Source: Candidatus Poribacteria bacterium
Lineage (GTDB): Bacteria; Poribacteria; WGA-4E; WGA-3G
Assembly: GCA_958295945.1 (NCBI GenBank)
Contig: OY282386.1
Location: forward strand, 1,488,001 to 1,552,000
Direction: 5' to 3'
Length of the DNA stretch: 64,000 nt
Positions within the stretch are counted from its first letter, which is position 1. Each line of letters begins with the position of its first letter. Below the pieces are notes generated by a model. It ran no database searches. It was not told where the DNA came from and saw only the letters and a list, made by a program, of their open reading frames with translations. The position numbers were made by a program, and so were the translations under genes. Positions 18,440-28,232 of the stretch are shown in pieces.

Positions 18440-19213
18440 ATGAACGAAGAACGTAAAGGACTAATAAAAAAGATTACCAATTCCGACATTTGGAAATCTA
18501 TTTTTCGACACGGCTACGAAAAAACAGGACGTCGTTACACCCTTCAAGTCCTACAAAATGTATGGCTCCATTTACATCCTCCCCGTATTTCACGTCACGC
18601 TTTGAACTTCAGATTTACATGGTGTATGGGTGGCATCACCTTCCTCATGTTCCTTGTTACAGCAGTTACAGGTGTATTGCTCATGTTCTACTATCGACCT
18701 GTTGCTGAATATGCATTCCGGGATGTTCAAGCACTTGAATTTGACATTCCTTTCGGTATGCTTCTACGTAACATGCACAGGTGGGCTGCACACGGTATGG
18801 TTATTTCCGTTATGCTCCACATGTTCAGGGTTTTTTTGACAGGTTCATACAAAAAACCTCGTGAGTTTAACTGGGCAGTGGGTGTAATTTTATTACTCAT
18901 CACATTTTTTCTGAGTTTTACAGGTTATTTACTACCTTGGGACCAACTTGCATACTGGGCAGTTACAGTCGGAACGAATATGGCTCGTGCTACACCAGTA
19001 TTAGGACATGAAGGTCCTTTTGCCCCAGCAGATATTATCACGCAATCAAATGATGTGAGATTTGCATTACTTGGAGGAACTATTGTCGGTCCATCAACAT
19101 TGTTAAGATTTTATATCTTGCATTGTATTGCTGTACCTCTTGTTGCAAGTTTATTGATGGCGTTACATTTCTGGCGTGTCCGTAAAGATGGCGGTATTTC
19201 TGGTCCCCTATAA
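18440..19213 (+). CDS. qcrB: cytochrome b6-type subunit of the quinol:cytochrome c oxidoreductase
   Basis: A 257-residue four-helix cytochrome b. The two b-haem ligand pairs are His113/His228 and His127/His243, in contexts (RNMHRWAAHGM, MLHMFRVFLTG, RFYILHCIAVP, ALHFWRVRK) that match b6 closely; the C-terminus GGISGPL is also b6-like. Cys62 in FTWCMGGIT falls where b6f-type proteins bind the extra haem c(i)/c(n) through one thioether. Together this indicates a b6f-like or Firmicutes-like menaquinol complex with split cytochrome b. It is followed after 76 bp by the subunit IV-like gene. Confidence 0.95.
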   Translation: MNEERKGLIKKITNSDIWKSIFRHGYEKTGRRYTLQVLQNVWLHLHPPRISRHALNFRFTWCMGGITFLMFLVTAVTGVLLMFYYRPVAEYAFRDVQALEFDIPFGMLLRNMHRWAAHGMVISVMLHMFRVFLTGSYKKPREFNWAVGVILLLITFFLSFTGYLLPWDQLAYWAVTVGTNMARATPVLGHEGPFAPADIITQSNDVRFALLGGTIVGPSTLLRFYILHCIAVPLVASLLMALHFWRVRKDGGISGPL

Positions 19214-19289
19214 GACACTTGGATAAACACAATCAGACCTATACTTTGAAAGAATACGAAATAACATTTGAAGGAGACAGGATTTAGAT

Positions 19290-20156
19290 ATGGAGAATGT
19301 TCTATTATTAATAGAGAAACCTGATAATGTGCCAATTTTGGCAATGCTTTTCCTAATTCCATTCTTTATGTGGTTAGCATACAGACAAGCACGTCAAACA
19401 GATAGAACAGGTGTCCCTTCAGATGCAGCACTTAACGATAAGGTATATGTCTGGCCATATCTCTGTCGTAATGAATTTGTCTGTGCAATTATCATCATGC
19501 TCATCCTCGCGGTATGGTCTATTATGATTGACGCGCCACTTGAAGAGATGAGCGATCCTGCTAAAACCCCAAATCCCTCTAAAGCTCCATGGTACTTCCT
19601 TGCACTTCAAGAAATGCTGGTTTATTTTGATCCTTGGATTGCAGGTGTAGTTTTACCAGGACTCATAATCGCAGGTCTTATTGCAATTCCCTATATTGAC
19701 ATCAATCCCAAAGGAAAAGGATATTATACAATCAAGGAACGCCCTTTCGCACTGAGTGTATTCTGCTTCGGTTTTATTATCCTATGGATTGTCCTGATGA
19801 TTGTTGGCACCTTCTTAAGGGGACCTGGTTGGAATATATTTATGCCGTGGGAATATTGGGATCCGCATAAACTTGTCCCATTAACAAATGTAAATCTATC
19901 ATATCTCTTTGGCATCCGTGATGAGATGACAGCGAATTTCTTTGGATTTGCGGTAGTTGCAGGATATTTCGCACTCGGTCCAGTTTTCTATTTTTGGAAA
20001 GGTAAAACCAGCAAATTTCTACAAGAACTTGGGTTGATTCGATATGTCATCGTCTCATTTCTGTTCTTATGTATGATGGCACTACCGATTAAAATGATAC
20101 TGCGTTTAGGATTGAATATAAAATATGTGTGGGTGTCTCCTTGGTTCAATGTCTAA
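19290..20156 (+). CDS. cytochrome b C-terminal/subunit IV-like protein
   Basis: A 288-residue membrane protein with about seven helices, longer than the usual 160-residue subunit IV. The core has KAPWYFLALQEMLVYFDPW, the counterpart of the PEWY region that lines the Qo site, though the PEWY glutamate itself is not obvious. An additional N-terminal helix (residues about 15-32) and extra C-terminal helices (about 205-280) extend the protein. With the upstream b6 it completes cytochrome b. The SD GAAGGAGA is 13 bases before the ATG. The extra helices may be docking sites for the next gene's large cytochrome. Confidence 0.88.
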   Translation: MENVLLLIEKPDNVPILAMLFLIPFFMWLAYRQARQTDRTGVPSDAALNDKVYVWPYLCRNEFVCAIIIMLILAVWSIMIDAPLEEMSDPAKTPNPSKAPWYFLALQEMLVYFDPWIAGVVLPGLIIAGLIAIPYIDINPKGKGYYTIKERPFALSVFCFGFIILWIVLMIVGTFLRGPGWNIFMPWEYWDPHKLVPLTNVNLSYLFGIRDEMTANFFGFAVVAGYFALGPVFYFWKGKTSKFLQELGLIRYVIVSFLFLCMMALPIKMILRLGLNIKYVWVSPWFNV

Positions 20157-20236
20157 ATGTAGATGTTAATAGTATTACATTGTCTTTCTGGATACATTGT
20201 ACTCGTATTAATGATTGATTTGGAGGAATACACTTC

Positions 20237-23200
20237 GTGAGGAACAACAAAGATATTCCAGCAGAAAAAAAATCTTATGCTGTTTTGTTCTTTATTCTGT
20301 CAGCACTGTTAGGATTAGTTACCGTATGGGGTTTCTGGGATGAAATGATCACTCGAAGACCTTGGAAAGAATTCCAACAACAGTTTTACCAATATGAATA
20401 TGAAAAGACAAAGGCTGAATTGGAACATGCAAAGAAAAATTTACCTGAAAAACCCTCCAATCCTGAAATTGATACGAAAGAATTAAGTAAATTAGAGAAT
20501 GCCGTTGAGACGAAAAAGGTGGCGTTGGACGAAGCACTGCAAGAACGCAAGTTTGAACAGAGCAAATCTGATGCAATAAACTATAAATATCAGCATAGTC
20601 TACATGGAGCACATGGAGAAGAGACAGAAGAAGTACAGAAGTGGAAAGAGAAATTAGACGAATTTGAAAAACGGATTGAAGGTGAACTCACTTTTGCAGT
20701 CTTGAAAGCACAGATGGAATATGCTAATGAAAATAAATCACTTGCAGAATTTTACCTATCCAATAATGACCCAGCAAAAGCACTTTCAACATACCTAATC
20801 GCACAAAAAAACAATCCTATTGACACAGATATTGCAGATGGGATTGTTGCAGCACAACAAGCACTCGATTCCCTTGATACGATAAAGAAACAATTTGATG
20901 CAGTTACACGTCTTGAAGACAAATTAGCAGATGTCGGTGGCATCAAACGCAAGTTCCTTGGAAGTCTCTTAGAAAACCCATTTAGAGAAACGCGGACTAT
21001 CGTTCAGTATTATCTTGAAGAGTTTGATTATACTGCCGATCGATGTGCGACTTGTCATTTCTCAGTAGATAGGAGTGGATATGATTCTGAGGGACAAGAG
21101 AACTTTGAAGTAGATGGTGATGGAGAGAACTTTGAAACACATCAACTGAAACATCCAAAGGTTAAACTTGGTAGTGAGGCAATAGTTATTGATGGTTTTG
21201 ATGCAGAACCTGACGAATATGAATTGTCCGAAGATGGATTGCTTACGTTCACTGATGAAAACGTCTTTGGTGAAGTTGAAATATCCTATGAAACGGGATA
21301 CCGTGATGTCCTCCAAACGCACCCTGCACGTAATGTGTTACTTGCCAAACACCCTGTTGAAAAATTCGGATGTACACCTTGCCACGGGGGACAGGGACAC
21401 GGGTTGACTGCAAAATCCGCGCATGCACTGACACACGCAGAATTCTGGCTTACACCTGTGCTTGGCATGGAAAGAGTCAAAGACGAAAATGGCAAGTATA
21501 TTGAGATTACATCCGAAGAGAAAAAAGGATATATGGAATCAAATTGTAGACGGTGCCATGATGGGGTAATGAAGTTAGACTACGAGGTCGACCCAGAAAC
21601 TAACATTCCAGAGGACTATGCTCCTACGCTTTCAAAAGGTATGGATCTATTTGAAACACTTGGATGTCATGGATGTCATGCAGTTGAAGGTTACAGTTCA
21701 CTTGAGAAAATTGGCAAAGTGGGACCTTCTCTGAGTAAAGTTGGTAGTAAGGTTAACGATGTCAAATGGCTTGAAGAATGGATTAAAAAGCCTGAAGCAT
21801 ATCTCCCAGAAACAACCATGCCGAACTTCTTTCCTGTCCACGGCATGACCCAATTAGTCTATTTTAAGAATGGTGGTCAGCGGACAGGCGTTGTCACAGA
21901 AACAGCTACAAACTACCTTCTTACAGCAGATGATGGCACATCATATACTTATGCAAAAGATGATGTTTTACGCATCGTTGACGAGGTAAAATCAATTGCA
22001 AAATATCTTGCAGATATGAAAGATCCATCCTTGGAAGAATCGCAAGAAACATATTCAAAATCTGAAAGCGCGATCAGTGCTGGTGAAGAAACTGTGAAGA
22101 CGGTAGGGTGTCTGTCCTGTCATACTGTAGACGGATTAGGCAGTGATTTTGCCCCTGCTCTTGACAGTGTAGGTAATAAAGTTAAACCAAGTTATCTCCG
22201 TAAATGGATTGAAAATCCGAGAGAATATGACCCTGATACATCTATGCCAAGTCTACGGTTAAGCAACAGTGAACTTGATAATGTAGTTGCTTATCTAATG
22301 AGTCTACAGAAAGACACACCATCGCCTTTATCCGATTCAATCGGTGAAGTTGATACACAGGAAGGTGAAAAACTTGTCCGGACTTACGGGTGTTTCGGAT
22401 GCCATGAGATCCCAGGATTTGAGAATGAATCAAAGGTCGGTGCTGATCTTGGTGAATTCGGTGCAAAACTATATGACGAACTTGACTTCGGTGATACCTT
22501 AGAAGAAGATGTTGAACATAGTTGGCACGGTTGGACAATTGGAAAACTTACAGACCCAAGAAGATTCCAAACGCGACGAATTGTTTCTCGTATGCCAGTG
22601 TTCCAAAATCTGAAAAACGATGTAGAAGATGCAAAGGCTATCGCAGTACTATTGAAGAGTTTCCAGCCACAACCATACCCATTGAATTATATCTTTGAAC
22701 ATGCAGTTGAACCACATCGTGTTGAAAAACAGAATCAAATAGATGCTGGCAGAAGAGTAGTGAAAAAATACAACTGTTCCGGTTGTCACATCATAGAGGG
22801 TGAAGGTGGTGATTATCAAAACGTTATTGTTTCACACGAAGGTTTAGGTGAGGCTACTGCTAAGCAGTTAGCACCTCCACCACTGCAAGCTGAAGGTGCA
22901 CGTGTCTATCCAAATTGGTTATTTGAATTCCTCAAAGCTCCTTCAGACATCCGTTACGGTCTCAAAGTTCGTATGCCAACATTTGATATGTCGGATGAAG
23001 ATGCAACCACACTTGTGAAATACTTCTCGACATTAGACAATGAACCGTTCCCCTATGAAACCATTGAGCAACCAATGTCTACTCGTGCTGACTTGCAAGT
23101 TGGCAAACAGATTTTTGATGCTCTAAAATGCGATTCATGTCATCCATCCCAAGGTGAGGTGATTCCCACAGGTAGCGACAAAGCAGGTAGACCCGATCTA

Positions 23201-23401
23201 TCCTTGGCAAAGACACGACTCAAAGCGGATTGGCTCATAGATTGGATGAAAGATCCTCAGAGTTTCCAGAAAGGAACTGCAATGCCACAGGCATGGCCTA
23301 TCGCAGGTGGAAAACACATGGCTGTGCCGGGTTATGCCAACGATGATGCTGAAAAACAGATTCGGTTAGTACGAGATTATCTCATATCGTTAGGACGTTA
23401 A
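20237..23401 (+). CDS. octaheme membrane-anchored cytochrome c of the bc complex
   Basis: GTG start with TTTGGAGGA 8 bases upstream. The 1054-residue product has an N-terminal membrane anchor (residues 14-34), a charged coiled-coil region (about 45-245) and eight CxxCH motifs at residues 270, 379, 437, 477, 625, 719, 847 and 965. Between haems 4 and 5 there is a small beta-rich insert (QRTGVVTETATNYLLTADDG) directly after a TTMPNFFP methionine loop, and another beta segment lies between haems 1 and 2. By position it replaces cytochrome c1 or f as electron acceptor of the Rieske protein; this role is inference from context. Several tandem class I cytochrome domains with MP axial-ligand motifs are visible in the C-terminal half. 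Confidence 0.9.
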   Translation: MRNNKDIPAEKKSYAVLFFILSALLGLVTVWGFWDEMITRRPWKEFQQQFYQYEYEKTKAELEHAKKNLPEKPSNPEIDTKELSKLENAVETKKVALDEALQERKFEQSKSDAINYKYQHSLHGAHGEETEEVQKWKEKLDEFEKRIEGELTFAVLKAQMEYANENKSLAEFYLSNNDPAKALSTYLIAQKNNPIDTDIADGIVAAQQALDSLDTIKKQFDAVTRLEDKLADVGGIKRKFLGSLLENPFRETRTIVQYYLEEFDYTADRCATCHFSVDRSGYDSEGQENFEVDGDGENFETHQLKHPKVKLGSEAIVIDGFDAEPDEYELSEDGLLTFTDENVFGEVEISYETGYRDVLQTHPARNVLLAKHPVEKFGCTPCHGGQGHGLTAKSAHALTHAEFWLTPVLGMERVKDENGKYIEITSEEKKGYMESNCRRCHDGVMKLDYEVDPETNIPEDYAPTLSKGMDLFETLGCHGCHAVEGYSSLEKIGKVGPSLSKVGSKVNDVKWLEEWIKKPEAYLPETTMPNFFPVHGMTQLVYFKNGGQRTGVVTETATNYLLTADDGTSYTYAKDDVLRIVDEVKSIAKYLADMKDPSLEESQETYSKSESAISAGEETVKTVGCLSCHTVDGLGSDFAPALDSVGNKVKPSYLRKWIENPREYDPDTSMPSLRLSNSELDNVVAYLMSLQKDTPSPLSDSIGEVDTQEGEKLVRTYGCFGCHEIPGFENESKVGADLGEFGAKLYDELDFGDTLEEDVEHSWHGWTIGKLTDPRRFQTRRIVSRMPVFQNLKNDVEDAKAIAVLLKSFQPQPYPLNYIFEHAVEPHRVEKQNQIDAGRRVVKKYNCSGCHIIEGEGGDYQNVIVSHEGLGEATAKQLAPPPLQAEGARVYPNWLFEFLKAPSDIRYGLKVRMPTFDMSDEDATTLVKYFSTLDNEPFPYETIEQPMSTRADLQVGKQIFDALKCDSCHPSQGEVIPTGSDKAGRPDLSLAKTRLKADWLIDWMKDPQSFQKGTAMPQAWPIAGGKHMAVPGYANDDAEKQIRLVRDYLISLGR

Positions 23402-23438
23402 TGTAGGTGCGGATTTCTTTTATGGAGTATCCTACATA

Positions 23439-23795
23439 TTGAAACATCTATTGATTATTGTTGTCATGATCCTTGTTTGGTTAAACGGTTTCATTTGGTT
23501 AGGGAAACAAATTGACCCAAGCACAAAGTATCCGAATGAAGTTGAGTATCATTATGCAAGATATTGTGCCGGATGCCACGGGAACAGTGGTGAAGGCAAT
23601 GGGAGAATAGGACGGTTTAAAAAATTAGACCCTGCAGACCTAACAGACAACACCCTATGGTCAATGCATGAAGATGAACAATTGCTGAATAGTATACGAG
23701 ATGGAAAAAACGATATGCCAGCGTTTCACTATTATCTCAGCGTTGATGAACAAGAGGAACTTCTTGAATATATCAAGAAAAGTTTCAGACCTTAA
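23439..23795 (+). CDS. small membrane-anchored monohaem cytochrome c
   Basis: A 118-residue protein with TTG start; GGAG is upstream. One N-terminal hydrophobic anchor (residues 2-18), one CAGCHG motif near residue 46, the GEGNGR turn and a MPAFHYYLS axial-methionine segment make a class I cytochrome c. It closes the bc-complex gene group and is a plausible electron carrier between the octaheme cytochrome and the oxidase. Its stop codon lies at the edge of a perfect hairpin terminator. Confidence 0.9.
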   Translation: MKHLLIIVVMILVWLNGFIWLGKQIDPSTKYPNEVEYHYARYCAGCHGNSGEGNGRIGRFKKLDPADLTDNTLWSMHEDEQLLNSIRDGKNDMPAFHYYLSVDEQEELLEYIKKSFRP

Positions 23796-23826
23796 CTATC
23801 ACGGATATCCGTGATAGTTGTTTTTT
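23794..23826 (+). terminator. rho-independent terminator at the end of the bc-complex genes
   Basis: AACTATCACGGATATCCGTGATAGTT style perfect palindrome (23794-23819, two 13-base arms) is followed by GTTTTTT. Its centre is the same TCACGGATATCCGTGA found upstream of the Rieske gene. Confidence 0.8.
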
Positions 23827-23897
23827 AGGGTTTGCCAATTCAAATCTTAAGGTGTTAATATAATAAAAGTTTAATTATTAATTTAAGGAGTAGAACG

Positions 23898-24662
23898 ATG
23901 AAAAACTTAAAAATCATATTCACATTACTTATTATCGGGACAATGACCAGTCTTGCATTTGCCGGCAATATCACTGGAACAGTAATCTATGAAGGAGATG
24001 CTCCAGCACGTACTGCCCTGACAATTAACACGACTGAACAACATTGTATTGATTCAACTGCGGGTGCGAAATCTGAGAATCTTGTTGTATCTAAAGGTAA
24101 AGGTATCCAGAATGTTGTGATTTATGCGCGGGGTAGGGGTTATACAGTTACACCACTCAAGGAGAATGTAGTTGTTGACCAAAAGAACTGTCGTTATTTG
24201 CCGCATGTGCTCGTTGTTCCGACAGGATCTACCGTAGATCTTACCTCAAGCGATCCGGTAGCACACAATGTTCATTCTCATGCTGAAAAGAATGAGGGAA
24301 AGAATATCCTAATCGCTGAAAAAGGCACAACGTATACTTATACAATCACTAAAGCAGAAGCGATTAAGTTGACATGTGATATTCATGCCTGGATGTCAGG
24401 TTACATTGTTGCAGTAGATAGCAATTTTTATGCTGTAACAGGACAGAAAGACGACAAAGATAAATTCATTGATCCGGATACCTATGAAAAATCTACTGAT
24501 ACTGGTAAATTTACATTGAAAGATGTTCCAGCAGGTAGAACGAGAGTTATTGCTTGGCATGAAGATCTCGGATCTGCTAACAAAACCGTAGAAGTACCTG
24601 AAGAAGGTGATGTTACAGTTGAATTTAAGAGTTCAGATTTCAAAAAGCCTAAGAAAAAATAG
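23898..24662 (+). CDS. periplasmic cupredoxin-like protein with carboxypeptidase-regulatory-like domain
   Basis: A 254-residue protein with a cleavable signal (MTSLAFAGN). The central part has a type 1 copper signature: His in DPVAHNVHSH, then TCDIHAWMSGY supplying Cys, His and Met. The C-terminal part (SNFYAVTGQ...GKFTLKDVPAGRTRVIAWHE) resembles a carboxypeptidase-regulatory-like beta-sandwich. Such a protein would be a blue-copper electron carrier in the periplasm. A paralogue with the same plan is at 30872-31666, at the far end of the CydA-like operon. SD AAGGAG supports the start. Confidence 0.85.
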   Translation: MKNLKIIFTLLIIGTMTSLAFAGNITGTVIYEGDAPARTALTINTTEQHCIDSTAGAKSENLVVSKGKGIQNVVIYARGRGYTVTPLKENVVVDQKNCRYLPHVLVVPTGSTVDLTSSDPVAHNVHSHAEKNEGKNILIAEKGTTYTYTITKAEAIKLTCDIHAWMSGYIVAVDSNFYAVTGQKDDKDKFIDPDTYEKSTDTGKFTLKDVPAGRTRVIAWHEDLGSANKTVEVPEEGDVTVEFKSSDFKKPKKK

Positions 24663-24738
24663 AGTTCTTGACACTGTTTGAATCACAAAGAGTGGAATTT
24701 TAAACTTATTGTAATCCATTGAATATAGGACACGAAAG

Positions 24739-26646
24739 ATGCGTTGTTGCTCTCCAAAAACTCTGAAGAGAATATATTTCATACTCGCAGTGATGCTACT
24801 CGGGTTTGCGCTATTTGCTGTTCTTCCTGCATTCGCACAAGACGTGACAGATGAAGAATATCGACCATTCCCAATGATTGGAAGTCGAAACGCAGCTTGG
24901 ATCGCCGCGCAGCTACATCTGCTCTTCGGTTCCTTCATTCTCGGTGTCCCAATGTTTGCTGTTATTATTGAGTTCATCGGTTGGAAGACCAAAGATGAAC
25001 GATACGACAGGATGGCACATGAGTTTATCAAACTTTGTATGGGGGCATTCTCTACAACAGCACTGCTGGGTGGCGTTCTTGTCTTTATCCTTGTATGGTG
25101 TTATCCAAAGGTTTTGAGTAAGCTGAGTGGAATCTTTGGTCCGACAATGATATTCTACGTTGTTCTGTTCTTTGGAGAAACTTTTACGTTATACATCTAT
25201 TATTATGGTTGGGATAAGATGCAGGGACGGTTTAAATGGATACACCTTGTCCTTGGTGTTCTGTTAAACTTGTGGGGAACAGCCATCATGTTTGTATCAA
25301 ATACATGGCTCACCTATCAAACGAGTCCTGCAACGCAATTTAAAAAGTTGTCCAATGAAACAAAGGAAGCATGGATTGAAAGCATGTTAACTCAAAATCC
25401 TGAGATGACACGTGCTGAAGTTCTTGAAGGGATAACTGCCAACTCTGTTATTCCGCTTCACAATGAGGCAGGAGACTTCTTAGCAAATGTATGGGAAGCA
25501 GTCAACAACTTTACATGGATGCCAGTCAATATTCACAGACTAATTGGTAACATCGCATTTGGCGGATCTATTGTTGCAGCTTATGCCGCATTCCGGTTCC
25601 TCGTCGCTAAAACAAAAGAAGACAAAGCACATTACGATTGGATGGGATATAACGGAAACTTCATCGCATTGTGTGGACTTATACCGTTGCCATTCGCAGG
25701 TTATTGGTTGGGTAGAGAAATCTACATGTTCAATAACACCATGGGGATCAATATGATGGGGAATCTCTTCTCATGGTTATTTATCATTCAAGCCGTGATG
25801 ATTGGTGTACTATTTATCGGGGCGAACTACTATCTATGGTCTGGAATGGGAAGAATTGAAGGGGCTGAAATATATGCGCGTTATCGTCCATATATGATTG
25901 CAATCATCGTCATCTGTGTTGCTGTATGGATGACCCCTCGAACACTATCAACAATTTCTTCTGCATCTGAGCTGAGTGCAATGGGAGGGGCAAACCACCC
26001 ACACCTCGGTTTCTTTGGATTGATGACTGCGAAAAATACCGCTGTGAACATCATTATCCTGACTACCTTCTTGAGTTTCTTGTTCTATAGAAGATCGGGT
26101 AAGACACCTACTGCAAGTTGGAAAGGTATTGGTAACATTGTCATTTCTATACTATTCTTCTTGGGTGCTGTTTTAATTGTAGTTATTGGCATCGTTGGGT
26201 TCAGTAAGAAGTTACCTGATGGTTTTCGCGTCAACGTCTTAACACCTTGGCAGGTGATGGTTGCACTTGGTGTCATGGTAGTAGTTACAATCATTGATAT
26301 ATTCATGTATAGAAAAGCAACGACTTCAGGAACTATCAAATGGGGTGGGATGACAGAACGGTCACAATACGTTCTTATATTACTTGCTATCACCTTTACC
26401 TCATTGATGGGGTTAATGGGATATGCCCGTTCAGGTCTACGGGAAGGATGGCATATATTCGGTGTTCATAGAGACACCTCTGTTGATGCATTCACACCTA
26501 CTCTAAGCGAAGCTGTGAATATGGTATCAATCATAATGGTTATCTTTTTCGCACTAGTCGGATTTATTTTCTGGCTCGGTCTTTGGGGAGAGAAAAAGAA
26601 GCAACCTGAAGTTCCAATGGAAACAGTAGCAGAGAATAACGATTAA
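24739..26646 (+). CDS. CydA-like cytochrome bd subunit I homologue
   Basis: A 635-residue membrane protein with about 14-16 hydrophobic segments. The first half aligns with CydA: QLHLLFGSF (counterpart of the His19 haem ligand), FFGETFTLY (counterpart of the Glu99/Glu107 region) and NIHRLIGNIAFGG (counterpart of the His186 ligand of haem b558). The long Q-loop of E. coli CydA is missing and the C-terminal half has additional helices. No cydB lies nearby; instead three cytochrome c genes follow at 15, 29 and 2 bp. It probably forms a membrane complex with these cytochromes and may take or give electrons to them rather than be a true quinol oxidase. Confidence 0.85.
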   Translation: MRCCSPKTLKRIYFILAVMLLGFALFAVLPAFAQDVTDEEYRPFPMIGSRNAAWIAAQLHLLFGSFILGVPMFAVIIEFIGWKTKDERYDRMAHEFIKLCMGAFSTTALLGGVLVFILVWCYPKVLSKLSGIFGPTMIFYVVLFFGETFTLYIYYYGWDKMQGRFKWIHLVLGVLLNLWGTAIMFVSNTWLTYQTSPATQFKKLSNETKEAWIESMLTQNPEMTRAEVLEGITANSVIPLHNEAGDFLANVWEAVNNFTWMPVNIHRLIGNIAFGGSIVAAYAAFRFLVAKTKEDKAHYDWMGYNGNFIALCGLIPLPFAGYWLGREIYMFNNTMGINMMGNLFSWLFIIQAVMIGVLFIGANYYLWSGMGRIEGAEIYARYRPYMIAIIVICVAVWMTPRTLSTISSASELSAMGGANHPHLGFFGLMTAKNTAVNIIILTTFLSFLFYRRSGKTPTASWKGIGNIVISILFFLGAVLIVVIGIVGFSKKLPDGFRVNVLTPWQVMVALGVMVVVTIIDIFMYRKATTSGTIKWGGMTERSQYVLILLAITFTSLMGLMGYARSGLREGWHIFGVHRDTSVDAFTPTLSEAVNMVSIIMVIFFALVGFIFWLGLWGEKKKQPEVPMETVAENND

Positions 26647-26661
26647 CAGGAGATTAGAACG

Positions 26662-28203
26662 ATGAAAAAAACGCTTATCAGGACAGGATGTCTAATCTTA
26701 ATGGTTGTGAGTTTCATTGCCTTTATTGCAAAGGCACCTGCTTTTCCAATTGCATCAGAAAACCTATTGCCATGGTCAGTTTGGTTCACAATATCAGTAC
26801 TGATTAACATGGTCTTGTGGTTTCCTGTGATGAAATTGGTAACGTTCTCTTTAGGAGTAATTTGGTTTTACGCATTTATTGCCGCACTTGTTCCAGATAC
26901 ATCAACAGCAACAGGTACTGTAACCGAACTGGATTGGTCTGATCCTGATGCAGTCGTAGAAATAGGGGCTGCTATTTTCAATATAAAAGGACAGTGTGCA
27001 GCATGTCATACAGTGGATACTTCTGCACCTCCAGGAAGATGTCCTGACCTGACAGATATTGGCATCAACGCAGCAAACCGTGTAGCAGGAATGGATGCGA
27101 AGTCTTATCTAATTGAATCGCTCTATGATCCGGGGAAATATTTGGTGCCTGGTTATGGTAAGATTATGCCAGAAGTATGGAAAAAACCGATTGAACTCAC
27201 TAAGTTAGAAATTGCAGCGGTTATCGCCTTTCTACAGAGTCAAGGTGGTGAAATTGACCCAGAACCCTTTGATGAACCCATTGATAGAGCAAATATTGAG
27301 ACAGCGGCTACAGCATTACCACCACTGCTTACAGGTAATCCTGATGCAGGAAGAAAAGTTTTTATAGACCAAGCATGTATTTCCTGTCATGTTGTCCAAG
27401 GTGTTGAAAATCCAAAAGCGGGTGAAGCAAGTGAAGACTTTGAAGTTGTCACCGCCCCAGAACTTACTGAAATTGCTGCTTTCAATGAAGCGCGTTACCT
27501 TGAAGAATCTGTTTTAAAACCACATGCACAAATCGTTAGCGGATATGGAACAGCAAAAGTCAAAGCCAACGGAACTGCCTACGATGGTACTATAGTTTCA
27601 CAAGATGAGGAAAAAGTTGTAATTAGGACGACAGCAGCCGACGGTACAGAAACAGAACATACCATATTATTTAGTGAATTTGATGAAGAACCAGTTGATG
27701 AAGAGGATATTGTAAATCTTAAGGACAATGGGTTTTTCACATTAACAATTACACCTAAAGATTCTGATGCACCTGTCAGTGGAGCAATTATTGAGGAAAC
27801 AACTGATAAAGTTACGCTGAAAGTTGGTGAAGAAACAAGAAGTTTCTCAAAAACTGATTTGAAAATGATGATGACGCTTACAATCTTTGATGTAGGAGAG
27901 ACAGCGGGTGAATATGTGTCCGGCACAATGGATGATGACGAGATCGTCTTGATAGTTGATGGAAGCAAAGAAACATTTGAAACATTTGATGTAGAAGATT
28001 TTGTCTTAGCAGTAGGTTCAGGCAAAAAGTTACTTATTAAATCTCCAATGCCTGATAACTTTCCGGATATATTAACTGTGACACAGTTAGCGGATTTAAT
28101 TGCATTTTTGAGTACTTTGACTGGAACCGCTACAGATGAAACTACTACTGACGATATTGAACAATCTGAAACCACTGATTCATCAGAAGAAGCATCAGAA
28201 TAG
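26662..28203 (+). CDS. membrane-anchored dihaem cytochrome c with beta-rich inserts
   Basis: A 513-residue protein with three N-terminal hydrophobic helices, then two cytochrome c domains with CAACH at residue 112 and CISCH at 239. In the second domain the segment between the SGYG turn (about 293) and the methionine loop SPMPDNFPD (about 463) is expanded by roughly 165 residues made of three related beta modules (for example PVSGAIIEETTDKVTLKV and YVSGTMDDDEIVLIVDGS). The C-terminus is a Thr/Glu/Ser tail. The SD CAGGAGA supports the ATG. Co-transcription with the CydA-like gene suggests that it is a redox subunit of the same complex. Confidence 0.88.
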   Translation: MKKTLIRTGCLILMVVSFIAFIAKAPAFPIASENLLPWSVWFTISVLINMVLWFPVMKLVTFSLGVIWFYAFIAALVPDTSTATGTVTELDWSDPDAVVEIGAAIFNIKGQCAACHTVDTSAPPGRCPDLTDIGINAANRVAGMDAKSYLIESLYDPGKYLVPGYGKIMPEVWKKPIELTKLEIAAVIAFLQSQGGEIDPEPFDEPIDRANIETAATALPPLLTGNPDAGRKVFIDQACISCHVVQGVENPKAGEASEDFEVVTAPELTEIAAFNEARYLEESVLKPHAQIVSGYGTAKVKANGTAYDGTIVSQDEEKVVIRTTAADGTETEHTILFSEFDEEPVDEEDIVNLKDNGFFTLTITPKDSDAPVSGAIIEETTDKVTLKVGEETRSFSKTDLKMMMTLTIFDVGETAGEYVSGTMDDDEIVLIVDGSKETFETFDVEDFVLAVGSGKKLLIKSPMPDNFPDILTVTQLADLIAFLSTLTGTATDETTTDDIEQSETTDSSEEASE

Positions 28204-28232
28204 ATTGGGAAGAACTTAATAGGAGAAAAGCA

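Noticed and set aside
27579-28175. A 198-codon minus-strand frame
   Set aside because: Antisense to the dihaem cytochrome; its serine/valine composition comes from the Glu/Asp/Thr-rich sense strand.
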